64,000 bases of DNA from Archangium violaceum. Its GTDB lineage: Bacteria; Myxococcota; Myxococcia; Myxococcales; Myxococcaceae. The position numbers and the translations under genes were made by a program. The notes beneath the pieces were generated by a model. The model was not told where the DNA came from, ran no database searches, and was given only the letters and a program-made list of their open reading frames with translations. Each line of letters opens with the position of its first letter. The stretch's first letter is position 1. The stretch is taken from NCBI RefSeq assembly GCF_016887565.1, contig NZ_CP069396.1:10460001-10524000 (forward strand), given 5' to 3'. Shown here in pieces: positions 1 to 9,038 of this stretch.

Positions 1-155
1 GTATCGACTTCGATGACCGGCTCATCCAGGGACAGACGAACAAGTCCGGAGCCGTCTATCTGTACGACCGCAAGGAGCTGAAGACGCGGTCGATGATTCG
101 CGAGCGGGAGAACTTCCGCTCGGAAATCCTGTCCACCGTCTACGACCAGCCGTAG
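1..155 (+). CDS. 3' end of an unidentified gene
   Basis: The window opens inside a reading frame whose codons start at base 3 and which ends at TAG 153-155, leaving about 50 C-terminal residues. The visible tail is charged and hydrophilic and contains the stretch KELKTRSMIRERENF; no domain can be recognised from this fragment. It lies 41 bp upstream of the FHA/TonB-like gene on the same strand, so it may be the preceding member of the same envelope-machine operon. Function is not assigned. Confidence 0.6.
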   Translation, partial: IDFDDRLIQGQTNKSGAVYLYDRKELKTRSMIRERENFRSEILSTVYDQP

Positions 156-196
156 GCATCCGGGAACTGAGGGCGCCTGCGCCAGGAGGAGTAGCG

Positions 197-2386
197 GTGA
201 GCGGTCAGCAGACGGTTCTCCAGGTTGTCATTCTACGTGATGGGTTGCTCGTGGGCACCGAGGTGTTCACGCCAGGCTCGTACGTGCTCGGCTCGGGTCC
301 AGCGTCGGACCTGCGTCTGGACGACGCGAGCGTCGGGGCCCGCCACGCCGTCCTCTATTTCCAGAACGGGCGCGCGGCCATCCAGGACGCGGGCTCGAGC
401 TCGGGCATCTACGTCAACGGCCATCGCGTCTCCGCGTGTGAGATCCGCTCCACGGACGAGGTGCTCTGCGGCCCCTTCGTGCTGAAGACCCGGGTGCTGT
501 CGCAGCGGCCACGGGACGAGCGGCCGCAGCCGCCTCCCGAGGTGGCCGCGCTGCTCGGTGCCGCGCCGCCCCCGGTGGCGCCCGCGCAGGCCCAGGCGCC
601 CGTGGCCGCGCCGGTGCCTCCGGCGCCCACGGCGCAGCAGCTCGCCGCCACCCAGCCCATCGCGAGGCTGTCGGGCGCGGTGAGGCCCGTGGCGCCCGTG
701 CCGTCTCCACCGCCCGCGGTCACCGTGGCCGTCACGCGTCCCACCGCGTCGCCGGCGTCGCTGGCCGCCACGGCCGTCTATGGCTCGGGAGCCGTCCCGG
801 CCCGTGCCGTCCCGCCGCCCGCCGTCCCCGAGCCCGTGCCAGCGGCCACCATGCCCTCGACGCGCCGCCGCGCGGCCCCCCAGCCGGTGCAGGCCACGGG
901 CCCGGCGCTCGTGCTCGCGGATGAGATGCTCGCGGACCTGCCGGTGGAGGAGCCACCCGCGCGGGCAGCCGACACGGAGATACCGTGGGAGCAGGAGGCG
1001 GCACCGCTCGACCGTCCCACGCACGCGCCGCGCCTGGAGCAGGGCCGGGGCCCCGCGCAGCTCTACCTGGAGCTCTACTGGGGCGCCGTGCGCCGTGACG
1101 CGCGCCGCTTCGCGCCTGGAAAGAAGGTCCAGGCGGCCGCGGACGAGCGAGCCCCCATGCCGCTGTGGGGCTTCCAGCTCCCGGACGAGCCCTTCACGCT
1201 GGCGGAGACCGCCAGCGACGCCTTCCGCCTCTACGTGCCCAAGGGGGCGCAGGTGGAGCGGACCGGCCCTGGCGGCCGTTACGAGCGGATAGCGCCCAAC
1301 GCCCTGGAGGCGGAGGGAGGGCGCCGCTTCATCACCCTGCGCTCGGGCACCGCCGCGCGCCTCACCGAGGGGAAGATGTCGCTGGTGGCCTACGCGGCCC
1401 CGCTGCCCGAGAAGGTGCGCATCAACCCGCTCCAGGGCCTGCCCTGGCTGGCCATCGCGAGCTTCCTCTTCTTCAGCTCGGCCTTCGGCGGCTTCATCGC
1501 CTTCATGCCCAAGCGGCCGGAGGGCGCGGACTTCACCCAGAAGAACCTGCCGCCCGTGGCCCTGCGCCTGCTCGCGCCCGAGCCGAAGAAGAAGGAAGAG
1601 GCCAAGAAGAAGCTCGAGTCCATCAAGGAGAAGGCCAAGAAGCAGGTGGCCAAGAAGGACACCCCGACGCCGGTGGCGCCGCAGCCTCCCCCTCCCAAGG
1701 AGGAGAAGCCGGCGCCCGTTCCCAAGGCGGTGGCCGCCGCGCCCGAGGCCAAGGCCCTCAAGGCGCTCGCGAAGCTGTCGGCCGCGGGCCCCGCCACCAA
1801 GGACCTGTTGGCCGCGGTGGACAAGCTGGGCAGTGGCCCGGGCAGCAAGAACGCGAAGAACTCCAACTTCAAGCTCTCCGGCCTCATCGGCAAGGCGCCC
1901 ATCGCCAACGCGGGCCTGGGCACCTTCGGCCTGGGCGGCGGGGGCAAGGGCGGCGGCGCCACGCTCGGCGCGGAGATTCTGCGGGGCAAGGGCGGCGGCG
2001 GCATCGGCGCGCTGGGCGCGGGCGGCGTGGGCAAGGGCAAGGTGGGCGGCACGGTGGCCCGGGCCAGCGCGCGCACCATCGCGGCGCAGGGCTCCATCGA
2101 TCGCGAGGCCGTGGCCAAGGTGGTCAACAGCCACCTGCAGGAGGTGTACGCCTGCTACGAGCGCGCGCTGCTCAAGGAGCCCGGCCTCGCCGGCAAGGTG
2201 GTGCTGGAGTGGACGATCGGCACCAACGGCCGCGTGGTGGCCACCAAGACGAAGTCCTCCACCCTGCGCAGCCCCTCGGTCGAGGCCTGCATCCTCGGGG
2301 GACTGAAGACGTGGACGTTCCCGCCCGCCAAGGGTGGCGCCGTCATCATCACCTATCCCTTCATCTTCAACTCGGTCGGCTACTGA
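197..2386 (+). CDS. FHA-domain, AgmX/PglI-type TonB-like inner-membrane protein (GltG/NfsG-like)
   Basis: This 729-residue protein starts at GTG 197, with GGAGGA 7 bases upstream. An N-terminal forkhead-associated (phosphothreonine-binding) domain covers about residues 1-100, with the GSG, ARH and SSGIYVNG motifs. A Pro/Ala-rich linker follows, then a single membrane segment near 413-437 and a Lys/Glu-rich stretch near 465-490. A glycine-rich linker leads to a C-terminal TonB-like AgmX/PglI domain (about 632-729) containing a YACYERALL motif. This architecture is that of GltG of the Myxococcus gliding complex and NfsG of the spore-coat complex, which are thought to reach from the inner membrane into the periplasm. 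The next gene begins at its stop codon. Whether it belongs to Glt, Nfs or a third paralogous cluster cannot be decided here. Confidence 0.88.
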   Translation: MSGQQTVLQVVILRDGLLVGTEVFTPGSYVLGSGPASDLRLDDASVGARHAVLYFQNGRAAIQDAGSSSGIYVNGHRVSACEIRSTDEVLCGPFVLKTRVLSQRPRDERPQPPPEVAALLGAAPPPVAPAQAQAPVAAPVPPAPTAQQLAATQPIARLSGAVRPVAPVPSPPPAVTVAVTRPTASPASLAATAVYGSGAVPARAVPPPAVPEPVPAATMPSTRRRAAPQPVQATGPALVLADEMLADLPVEEPPARAADTEIPWEQEAAPLDRPTHAPRLEQGRGPAQLYLELYWGAVRRDARRFAPGKKVQAAADERAPMPLWGFQLPDEPFTLAETASDAFRLYVPKGAQVERTGPGGRYERIAPNALEAEGGRRFITLRSGTAARLTEGKMSLVAYAAPLPEKVRINPLQGLPWLAIASFLFFSSAFGGFIAFMPKRPEGADFTQKNLPPVALRLLAPEPKKKEEAKKKLESIKEKAKKQVAKKDTPTPVAPQPPPPKEEKPAPVPKAVAAAPEAKALKALAKLSAAGPATKDLLAAVDKLGSGPGSKNAKNSNFKLSGLIGKAPIANAGLGTFGLGGGGKGGGATLGAEILRGKGGGGIGALGAGGVGKGKVGGTVARASARTIAAQGSIDREAVAKVVNSHLQEVYACYERALLKEPGLAGKVVLEWTIGTNGRVVATKTKSSTLRSPSVEACILGGLKTWTFPPAKGGAVIITYPFIFNSVGY

Positions 2387-2430
2387 TGCGCTCCCCAGCG
2401 CGTCGGGCCGGCTTCCGCCAGGACCGAACC

Positions 2431-3069
2431 GTGCGAAACGCCCTGCTCCTCCTCTCGAGCCTCCTGCTGCCCGGGCTGGCCCATGCCCAGGCCGAGGCCC
2501 TCGAGAACCCCGGAACCGTCTCCGCCGTCCAGGAGCGTCAGTACCGGATGAACCACGAGCTGACGCTCGGCGTGGGCGTGCTGCCCGCGGACGCCTTCTA
2601 CAAGGGCGTGCTGGGCAGCGTCGGCTACACCTACCACTTCAGCGACAGCTTCGCGTGGCAGGTGGGCCGGGGCAGCTACAGCTACAACCTGAAGACGAGC
2701 CTGCGCGAGCAGCTCGAGCGCGACTTCGACGTGGCGCCCACCAACGCCGCCTTCGAGGAGCAGGTGCAGTGGATGGTGGGCTCGGACCTGGTGTGGAGCC
2801 CCATCTACGGGAAGATGGCCATCAGCAACCGCTCGGTGGTGCACTTCACCGGCTTCCTGCTGGGCGGCGCCACGGTGATGAAGCTGTCGCGCTCCGATGG
2901 CTTCCGCCCGGCCGTCAACCTGGGCGTGGGCGTGCGCGTCTTCACCAGCCGCAACGTCTCCTTCCGGTTGGACGTGACGAACAACACCGTCTTCGTGGGC
3001 GGCACCCGGCTCATCCAGGTCCCCACCTTCCAGCTGTCCACCGCGTTCAACTTCGGCGCCACGGAATGA
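2431..3069 (+). CDS. outer-membrane beta-barrel protein of the Glt/Nfs-like cluster
   Basis: Start GTG 2431 is chosen because it has AGGA 8 bases upstream and gives a clean signal peptide, MRNALLLLSSLLLPGLAHA followed by QA. An ATG at 2386 overlapping the previous stop would add 15 charged residues. The mature part (about 190 residues) alternates polar and hydrophobic residues, is rich in Gly/Tyr/Phe/Val, has an SVGYTYHFSD-type hairpin and ends in LSTAFNFGATE, all features of a small outer-membrane beta-barrel. Similar barrels accompany GltG/NfsG-type proteins in myxobacteria, where they are thought to form the outer-membrane part of the machine. The stop overlaps the next gene's ATG. The barrel assignment is an inference. 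Confidence 0.75.
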   Translation: MRNALLLLSSLLLPGLAHAQAEALENPGTVSAVQERQYRMNHELTLGVGVLPADAFYKGVLGSVGYTYHFSDSFAWQVGRGSYSYNLKTSLREQLERDFDVAPTNAAFEEQVQWMVGSDLVWSPIYGKMAISNRSVVHFTGFLLGGATVMKLSRSDGFRPAVNLGVGVRVFTSRNVSFRLDVTNNTVFVGGTRLIQVPTFQLSTAFNFGATE

Positions 3070-4619
3070 GTCCCCGCCCGCTTCTCGCCGCGCTCGTCTC
3101 CGCCGCGCTGCTCGCCGCGCCCGCGTCCGCCAAGGACCCGGCCGGTGGCGCGCCGGCGGCCACTCCCGCTCCCGCCGCTCCGGCCACGCCCGCCGCCGCG
3201 GCCCCGCCGAAGGACGCTCCGCCGAAGGACGCCCCTCCGCCTCCGCCCGAGAAGGTGCCGGACGAGGTGTTCGACAAGGCGCTGGCGGACTACTTCGCCG
3301 GCAACCCGCGCGCCGCCGCCGGGCCGCTCCACGCGTGGGTGTCCGCGGCGCCGCGGACGCACGAGAACTACGCCTGGGGCCAGTACTTCCTGGCCCGGAG
3401 CCTCATCGACCTGGGCTTCACCCATGCCGGTGGCGTGTACCTGGCCCGCATCGCGCGCGAGCGCTCCAACCCCAACGTGCTGCCCCGCGCCCTGGAGACG
3501 CTGCGCGAGCTGACGGATCGGCCGCACGACGAGGTGATGATCGACGAGGAGGTGTTCGGCGCGCTGGACCTGGGCTTCCTGCAGGAAGAGGCGGGCGCCT
3601 ACGCGCACTACCAGCAGGGGTTGGTGGACCTGCGGGTGGGCAACGAGCGCTGGGCCAACACGCACTTCTCCAAGCTGCCGGAGGGGAGCGCCGAGGCGAG
3701 CCGTGCGCGCTTCGCGCTGCTCGTCACGCGGCTGCGCGAGGTGAAGGAGCCCAACGACGAGCTCATCGAGGACTTCCTCGGGCTGTCCAAGGACGAGAAG
3801 CTCACGCGCGAGTCGCGCAACGAGGCGGCGCTGGCGGTGGCGCGGCTGCGCTACGAGCGCCAGAACTACAAGGGCGCGCTGGAGGCCTACCAGCTGGTGA
3901 AGCTGCCGGAGTTGGATCCGGGCCGGGCCACGCTGTACCTGGAGGAGGCGTGGACGCGCTACAAGCTGGGCGAGCCGCGCGCGTCCATGGGCATCCTCAC
4001 CACGCTGGACGCGCCCTCGTTCCGGGACGAGTTCCTGCCGGACAAGTACCTGCTGCGCGCGCTCATCTATCGAGACTTGTGCCACTACCTGCCGGCCAAG
4101 CGCGCGGCGAAGGAGCTGACGCGGCGCTTCGCGGACTCGCTGGAGAGCATCCGCAACCGGGAGGACCTGACGCAGGATCCGCGCATGCGCCGGGCCGCGA
4201 GCGCCCATGGCAACACGAAGCGCGCGGCGCGGTTCCTGGAGGTGCTGGAGCTGGAGGGAGAGCGCCTGGGCCGCTACGCGGGCAGCTTCGGCGAGCGGCT
4301 CTACACGCACCTGACGAAGACCTATGACCTGGCGCATGCCGAGGCCCAGCGCGTCTACCAGTCGAGGCTGGAGGAGGCGGTGAGGCAGGAGGCGGACACG
4401 CTGCTGCGGGCGACCGAGCAGGTGCGCCTGATGGAGTACGAAGTGGGCCTCAAGCTGTACGAGCGAGTGAAGAAGGGTGCCAAGGCGGCGGCGCCGCCCG
4501 AGGAGGAGCTGCTGTCCCCCTCGCAGGTGGGCTTCACCTTCGACGGCGAGTACTGGAACGACGAGCTGCGCTCGTACCGGGTCCGCCTCGACAGCCGCTG
4601 CATCGAGGAGAACCCATGA
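3066..4619 (+). CDS. secreted TPR protein, GltE/AglT-like
   Basis: The start ATG 3066 overlaps the previous stop as ATGA, indicating translational coupling. The 517-residue product has a signal peptide (MSPRPLLAALVSAALLAAPASA) and a Pro/Ala/Lys-rich linker to about residue 65. The remainder is helical, with tetratricopeptide-like repeats such as ENYAWGQYFLARSLIDLG and YERQNYKGALEAYQLV. Length and position beside a GltG-like gene resemble AglT/GltE, a periplasmic TPR component of the gliding machine with a paralogue (NfsE) in the spore-coat machine. It probably acts as a protein-interaction scaffold in the periplasm. The assignment to GltE rests on architecture, not on alignment. Confidence 0.72.
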   Translation: MSPRPLLAALVSAALLAAPASAKDPAGGAPAATPAPAAPATPAAAAPPKDAPPKDAPPPPPEKVPDEVFDKALADYFAGNPRAAAGPLHAWVSAAPRTHENYAWGQYFLARSLIDLGFTHAGGVYLARIARERSNPNVLPRALETLRELTDRPHDEVMIDEEVFGALDLGFLQEEAGAYAHYQQGLVDLRVGNERWANTHFSKLPEGSAEASRARFALLVTRLREVKEPNDELIEDFLGLSKDEKLTRESRNEAALAVARLRYERQNYKGALEAYQLVKLPELDPGRATLYLEEAWTRYKLGEPRASMGILTTLDAPSFRDEFLPDKYLLRALIYRDLCHYLPAKRAAKELTRRFADSLESIRNREDLTQDPRMRRAASAHGNTKRAARFLEVLELEGERLGRYAGSFGERLYTHLTKTYDLAHAEAQRVYQSRLEEAVRQEADTLLRATEQVRLMEYEVGLKLYERVKKGAKAAAPPEEELLSPSQVGFTFDGEYWNDELRSYRVRLDSRCIEENP

Positions 4620-7600
4620 CCGGCACCCTGACCGGCCTGCTCGTCGCGGCGATGCTGGCCGCTGGCCCCACCCCGCGCCCCTCGGGCCCCGCGGGCGTCA
4701 ACCCGCTGGTGTCGAAGGCGAAGGAGCGCGAGGAGCTCATCGAGAAGCTCAAGCGCGACATCTTCAAGGTGGACCGCGCCATTGGCGAGACGGAGCGGCT
4801 CATCGCCAAGAGCCGCAACGCGCCGTACCTGCCGGACCTGCAGTTCCGGCTGGCGGAGCTGTACGTGGAGAAGAGCCGCTACGTGTACTACCTCCAGGCC
4901 GAGCAGCGTCCGGCGGGGGCGAGCGGCGCCATGGTGTCGCCGGAGACGCGGCTGCTCAAGCAGAAGGCCGTGCAGATGTACTACCGGCTGCAGCGCGAGT
5001 GGCCGGACTTCCACGACGGCGACAAGGTGCACTTCTACCTGGCGCACGAGCAGCGCGAGCTGGGCTCCTTCGAGGACATGCTCAAGACGCTGGACGACCT
5101 GGTGCGCAAGTACCCGAGCAGCCCGCTGCGGCTGGAGGCGCTCCAGATTCTGGGCGACTACCACTTCGAGAAGTCGGACCTGGCGGCGGCGGAGAAGCAC
5201 TACACGACCATCCTGGAGGCGCCGCCCTCGCCGGTGCACGACCTGGCCCGCTACAAGATGGGCTGGATTCGGGTGAACCAGGCCAAGCACGCGGAGGCGG
5301 TGCCCTTCTTCGAGGCCGCCGCGGCGAGCGCCCCGCTGCCCGGGGTGGACGTGCAGAAGGCGCTCAACGTGAAGCGCGAGGCGCTGTTGGACCTCGTGTA
5401 CAGCTACACGGAGGCGAAGCCGGCCAAGGGCGCGCTCAACTACTTCGAGAAGCTGAGCGACAGCCGGGCCACGTACGCGCTCGCGCTGGACAAGCTGGGC
5501 AACCGCTACTTCATCAAGGCGCAGTACGAGTACGCCATCCCGGCGCTGCGCAAGCTGATGGAGATTCAGCACGACCCGGAGATGGACCTGGAGCGCTCGC
5601 AGAAGCTGTACGACGCGCTCAAGGCGGCCAAGGGCAAGGTGCTGCCGGAGCCGGAGGACCTGCGCTTCCTGGTGCGCGCGGCGGTGACGAGCAAGACGGA
5701 CCCGGAGCTGGACGAGGCCGAGCGGAAGAAGCACCTGGCGGAGCTGGAGGAGATGGGGCGCGACCTGGCCACGCAGCTGCACGTGGCGGCGCAGAAGAAG
5801 GAGGACAAGGGGCTGTACCTGAGGGCGGCGGCGGCCTACCGCGAGTACCTGGGACTCTTCCGGCCGGAGCAGTACGTGCGGACGATGATGAAGAACCGGG
5901 CGGAGGCGCTGTTCGCCGCGAAGGAGTTCCCCGGGGCCGCGCGGCAGTTCGAGGAGCTGGTGCGCTACGAGGCGAAGGCCAAGGACGAGCAGGGCTCGGA
6001 GGCGGCGATGTACGGGGCGCTGCTGGCGCACTTCTCCACGGTGAAGCCGGAGGAGGCGCAGCGCCGCAACGCCTTCGAGGTGGCGGATGCGCGGCAGGCG
6101 CTGAAGCTGATGGGAGCGGACTACGTGTCGCGCTACCCGAAGAGCCCGAACGCGCTGGAGGTGAAGTTCAACATCGCGCGCGCCTACTACGAGGACGGCG
6201 AGTTCCCCAAGGCGGCCGAGCTCTTCACGGCCTTCGCGCTCACGCACCCCACGCACAAGGACGCGACGGCGGCGGGCAACCTGGCGATGGACAGCCTGCG
6301 GCAGGTGAATGACTTCAAGGGGATGGAGGAGACGGGCCAGAAGTTCATCGGCTCGCCGTTGCCGGTGGCCTTCCAGAACGACGTGAAGCGCATCCTCACG
6401 CAGACGCGCGCCGAAGCGCTGGACGAGCTGGCGCTGAAGAGCTCGCAGGAGACGGGCGACGTCATCGAGGGCCTGCTGAAGGTGGCCAACGAGAACAAGG
6501 GCGCGGAGATTGGGGAGAAGGCGCTGTACGGGGCCTTCACGGCGGCGCGAGACAAGCGGGAGCTGCAGCGCGAGCGGGAGATTGGAAAGCGGCTGGTGGA
6601 CGAGTACCCGAAGAGCCAGTTCGTGCCGGACGTGTTGCTGACGCTGGGTCGGCACGCGGCGGAGGCGGCGGCGTTCACCGAGGCGGCGGGCATCTTCGAG
6701 ACGGTGGGAGCGAAGCTGGGCTCGGACGTGGCGGCGGTGGATGGCTGGCTGACGGGAGCGCGGCTGCGGCAGGCGCTGGGGCAGTTCCGTGAGGCGGCGA
6801 GGGACCTGGAGGCGGCATCGGAGGTGGCGGGGGCGCGCAAGGCGGAGGTGATGGTGCAGCTGGCGGAGGCGCACCTGAAGTCGAAGGACTACGCGAAGGC
6901 GAAGGCGGCGGCGGAAGTGGCGCTGAAGCTGGACAAGACGAGCGCGGCGGCGGTGGCGGTGCTGGCGGAGGTGCAGGCGACGACGGCGGTGAAGGACGCG
7001 CCGGACGGGCTCATCAAGACGCTGACGGCGGCGGTGCAAGGGCCGAACGGACAGACGGAGGAGGCGGCCAAGGGCCTGTGGTACCTGGGAGAAATCCTGT
7101 ACCGCGCGTACAAGGACCTGGGGTCGGACAAGGTGGAGGAGAAGGTGTCGGCGCTGCAGGGGTTGGAGGGCGTGTACACGCAGGCGGCGTCACTGGGGTA
7201 CCCGGAGTGGGCGGTGGCGTCGTTGTGGAAGGTGGGCCTGGCATACGGACACCTGGCGGACGTGGTGGAGGCGACACCGACACCGGCGGGGTCCTCGGCG
7301 GCGGACGCACAGGCCTTCCGCAAGGCGGTGGCGGAGCAGGTGGCGCCGCTGAGGCAGCGGGCGCAGGACGCCTTCGAGGCGTGCGTGTCGCGAGCGGAGT
7401 CGCTGGAGGTATTCAACGCGGCGGTGGTGGGCTGCCGGACGAAGACGGAGACGGTGGCGCTGCCGGTGCCCGCGCCTGGGGCCTCGTCGCAACCCTCCTC
7501 GCTGGAGGAGCTGCGCAAGAAGGCGGAGGCGGCGCTGACGGCGGAGGCGCTGGAGGCGCTGGGGGTGGGCTACCTGAGCGCGAACCAGTTCGGGCTGGCG

Positions 7601-7885
7601 CAGCTGACGTTGGGGCGGGTGACGGAGCTGCAGGACACGAGGGCCTCCGCGCATAGCGCCTTGGGCTGGGCGATGCTGAACCAGGGGGACGCGATGGGTG
7701 CGCGCGAGGCATACGCGAAGGCACTGGAAGCGGACCCGACGTACGACAAAGCGAGACTGAACCTGGCGGCGCTGCGATGCCGCTTCGGTGACACCGAGGG
7801 GGCGAGGCGGGAGCTGTCGGTGCTGAAGGACGTGGGAGGCCTGAGTGGTCCCGACGTGGACACCGGGTGGAAGGCATGCAAATGA
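4616..7885 (+). CDS. large TPR protein, GltD/AgmU-like
   Basis: A 1089-residue protein whose ATG 4616 overlaps the upstream TGA. A short hydrophobic N-terminus (TGLLVAAMLAAGPTPRP) suggests export. Almost the whole chain is alpha-helical TPR repeats, many with YxxGEFPKAAELF or KDYAKAKAAAEVAL patterns and KYPSSPLRLEAL-type loops typical of outer-membrane-associated TPR lipoproteins. AgmU/GltD and NfsD are proteins of similar size and repeat content in the Glt and Nfs complexes. Downstream genes follow with overlaps, so it belongs to the same transcription unit. Strong codon bias with repeated gcggcg runs makes it prone to spurious overlapping reading frames. Confidence 0.75.
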   Translation: MTGTLTGLLVAAMLAAGPTPRPSGPAGVNPLVSKAKEREELIEKLKRDIFKVDRAIGETERLIAKSRNAPYLPDLQFRLAELYVEKSRYVYYLQAEQRPAGASGAMVSPETRLLKQKAVQMYYRLQREWPDFHDGDKVHFYLAHEQRELGSFEDMLKTLDDLVRKYPSSPLRLEALQILGDYHFEKSDLAAAEKHYTTILEAPPSPVHDLARYKMGWIRVNQAKHAEAVPFFEAAAASAPLPGVDVQKALNVKREALLDLVYSYTEAKPAKGALNYFEKLSDSRATYALALDKLGNRYFIKAQYEYAIPALRKLMEIQHDPEMDLERSQKLYDALKAAKGKVLPEPEDLRFLVRAAVTSKTDPELDEAERKKHLAELEEMGRDLATQLHVAAQKKEDKGLYLRAAAAYREYLGLFRPEQYVRTMMKNRAEALFAAKEFPGAARQFEELVRYEAKAKDEQGSEAAMYGALLAHFSTVKPEEAQRRNAFEVADARQALKLMGADYVSRYPKSPNALEVKFNIARAYYEDGEFPKAAELFTAFALTHPTHKDATAAGNLAMDSLRQVNDFKGMEETGQKFIGSPLPVAFQNDVKRILTQTRAEALDELALKSSQETGDVIEGLLKVANENKGAEIGEKALYGAFTAARDKRELQREREIGKRLVDEYPKSQFVPDVLLTLGRHAAEAAAFTEAAGIFETVGAKLGSDVAAVDGWLTGARLRQALGQFREAARDLEAASEVAGARKAEVMVQLAEAHLKSKDYAKAKAAAEVALKLDKTSAAAVAVLAEVQATTAVKDAPDGLIKTLTAAVQGPNGQTEEAAKGLWYLGEILYRAYKDLGSDKVEEKVSALQGLEGVYTQAASLGYPEWAVASLWKVGLAYGHLADVVEATPTPAGSSAADAQAFRKAVAEQVAPLRQRAQDAFEACVSRAESLEVFNAAVVGCRTKTETVALPVPAPGASSQPSSLEELRKKAEAALTAEALEALGVGYLSANQFGLAQLTLGRVTELQDTRASAHSALGWAMLNQGDAMGAREAYAKALEADPTYDKARLNLAALRCRFGDTEGARRELSVLKDVGGLSGPDVDTGWKACK

Positions 7886-8403
7886 GCCCCCGGGTTCCGA
7901 GCACCCTCTCCCTCTGGGAGAGGGCCGGGGTGAGGGTCTTCCCCGCCCTCCTGGCGCTCCCGCTGGTCGCCTGCGCGCCCGCCAAGGTGCTGGAGGGCAG
8001 CGTCACGCCCCTCCTGGACCTGAGCTACGAGCGAGCCGAGGCCCAGGCCTCGCAGACGGAGGTCACCGTGAGCTTCCTGCGTCCACAGGGAGCGGGAGAG
8101 GACACGCTCCTGAAGGTGACGGCGAAGCTGGAAGGAATCACCCTGGAGCCGCGGGTGGCCATCGATCTGGCGCAGCGGGTGGGCAGCGACACCGAAGGCC
8201 CGCGGCGAGGCACGGTGAGCCGCAGCGTGCTGGACGAACCGGCGCGCCAGTTCCCGGCCATCGAGAGAGGGGAGCTGGTGTTCGACGGGTACCTGGACTC
8301 GGGGAAGAAGGTGGAGGGGGAGCTGCACATCACCTTCACCAACGGCACCGACGTCTACTCTGGCCGTACCATCTTTGGCCGCTTCGAGGCGACCGTTCCA
8401 TGA
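7882..8403 (+). CDS. small lipoprotein of the Glt/Nfs-like operon, with a repeat element across its 5' end
   Basis: A lipoprotein with the lipobox LVAC. Two starts are credible. ATG 7882 overlaps the preceding TGA as elsewhere in this operon, giving 173 residues and an unusually long leader. GTG 7930 gives MRVFPALLALPLVACAP, a textbook lipoprotein signal, and 157 residues. A hairpin repeat (7904-7938) supplies the codons for LWERAGVRV in the longer form, and its GGGAGAGGG lies just upstream of GTG 7930, where it could act as the ribosome-binding site. The mature protein (about 140 residues) looks beta-rich and matches no family I recognise. It sits between TPR and coiled-coil components, suggesting an outer-membrane-anchored accessory. 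Confidence 0.7.
   Translation: MSPRVPSTLSLWERAGVRVFPALLALPLVACAPAKVLEGSVTPLLDLSYERAEAQASQTEVTVSFLRPQGAGEDTLLKVTAKLEGITLEPRVAIDLAQRVGSDTEGPRRGTVSRSVLDEPARQFPAIERGELVFDGYLDSGKKVEGELHITFTNGTDVYSGRTIFGRFEATVP
7904..7938 (+). repeat. hairpin repeat copy 1, at the start of a lipoprotein gene
   Basis: An inverted repeat with arms CCCTCTCCC and GGGAGAGGG is followed by the tail CCGGGGTGAGGGTCTT. The same unit recurs near 10975-11062, 24171-24248, 42164-42185 and 48951-48985. The other copies are intergenic; this one overlaps the coding start of the lipoprotein gene. Confidence 0.85.
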
Positions 8404-9038
8404 AGCGCACAGTCCTGCCATTCGTGCTGCTGCTCGCCGCGGCGTGCGGCCCCCGCTACGGGATGAGGGTCCCGGACAAGCTGGTGGAGAAGCTGCCGTA
8501 CGAGAGCCGAATCGAGCTGTTGGAGTCGGAGAACGACCTGGCGTTGGCCATCGACACGGTGGACGAGGCCAGCAACGAGGTGCTGCGGGCGCGCGACGCC
8601 ATCCGGAGGGCGAAGGCGCGGGAGTCGGCGGCCGAGGAAGAGGAGAACCGCGCGGCGGACACGGCGTCGCGGGAGGTGGCGAAGCTGGCCATCGAGGAGG
8701 CGCGGGCGCGGGTGACGTACCTGAGGGCGAAGCAGCGGCTGAACGTGGGGCTGCGGGACGTGGAGCAGCTGGCGCTGCGCTGTGCGTTCGCGCGCTACGA
8801 GCTGGCGCGGCTGCAGTCGACGCGCAAGGCGAAGGTGGAGGGGAGCGAGAAGCTGGACGTGAAGAAGTACGAGGGGCAGGTCTCCCAGTGTGAGGCGAAG
8901 GTGAAGGAGGAGCGGGCGGAGTTGGCGGAAGACAGTGCTCAGGAGAAGACAGCGCGGGAGGCCTGGGAGGTGAAGAAGGCCGCCCTGGCGAAGAAGACTT
9001 TCGACGCACGCGCGAGCCCCTACGTGGAGAACCTGTGA
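8400..9038 (+). CDS. coiled-coil lipoprotein of the Glt/Nfs-like operon
   Basis: ATG 8400 overlaps the upstream TGA by four bases. The 212-residue product has a lipoprotein signal (MKRTVLPFVLLLAAACGP, Cys at about residue 16). From about residue 30 to the end it is Glu/Lys/Ala/Arg-rich with heptad spacing, predicting a long coiled coil (for example VDEASNEVLRARDAIRRAKA). One internal CEAK and one RCAF cysteine are present. No enzymatic motif is visible. A lipid-anchored periplasmic helical protein fits a spacer or tether role in the envelope machine encoded around it, but this is inference from context. Confidence 0.72.
   Translation: MKRTVLPFVLLLAAACGPRYGMRVPDKLVEKLPYESRIELLESENDLALAIDTVDEASNEVLRARDAIRRAKARESAAEEEENRAADTASREVAKLAIEEARARVTYLRAKQRLNVGLRDVEQLALRCAFARYELARLQSTRKAKVEGSEKLDVKKYEGQVSQCEAKVKEERAELAEDSAQEKTAREAWEVKKAALAKKTFDARASPYVENL

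Noticed and set aside
233-2134. Long minus-strand open frame (633 codons) opposite the FHA/TonB-like gene
   Set aside because: It is Arg/His/Leu-rich low-complexity translation, the usual antisense shadow of G+C-rich coding DNA; the plus-strand frame has recognisable domains.
4355-7039. Minus-strand frame of 894 codons opposite the large TPR gene
   Set aside because: Composition is dominated by Arg, Leu, Val and His with no motif; it is antisense to a clear TPR protein in a coupled operon.
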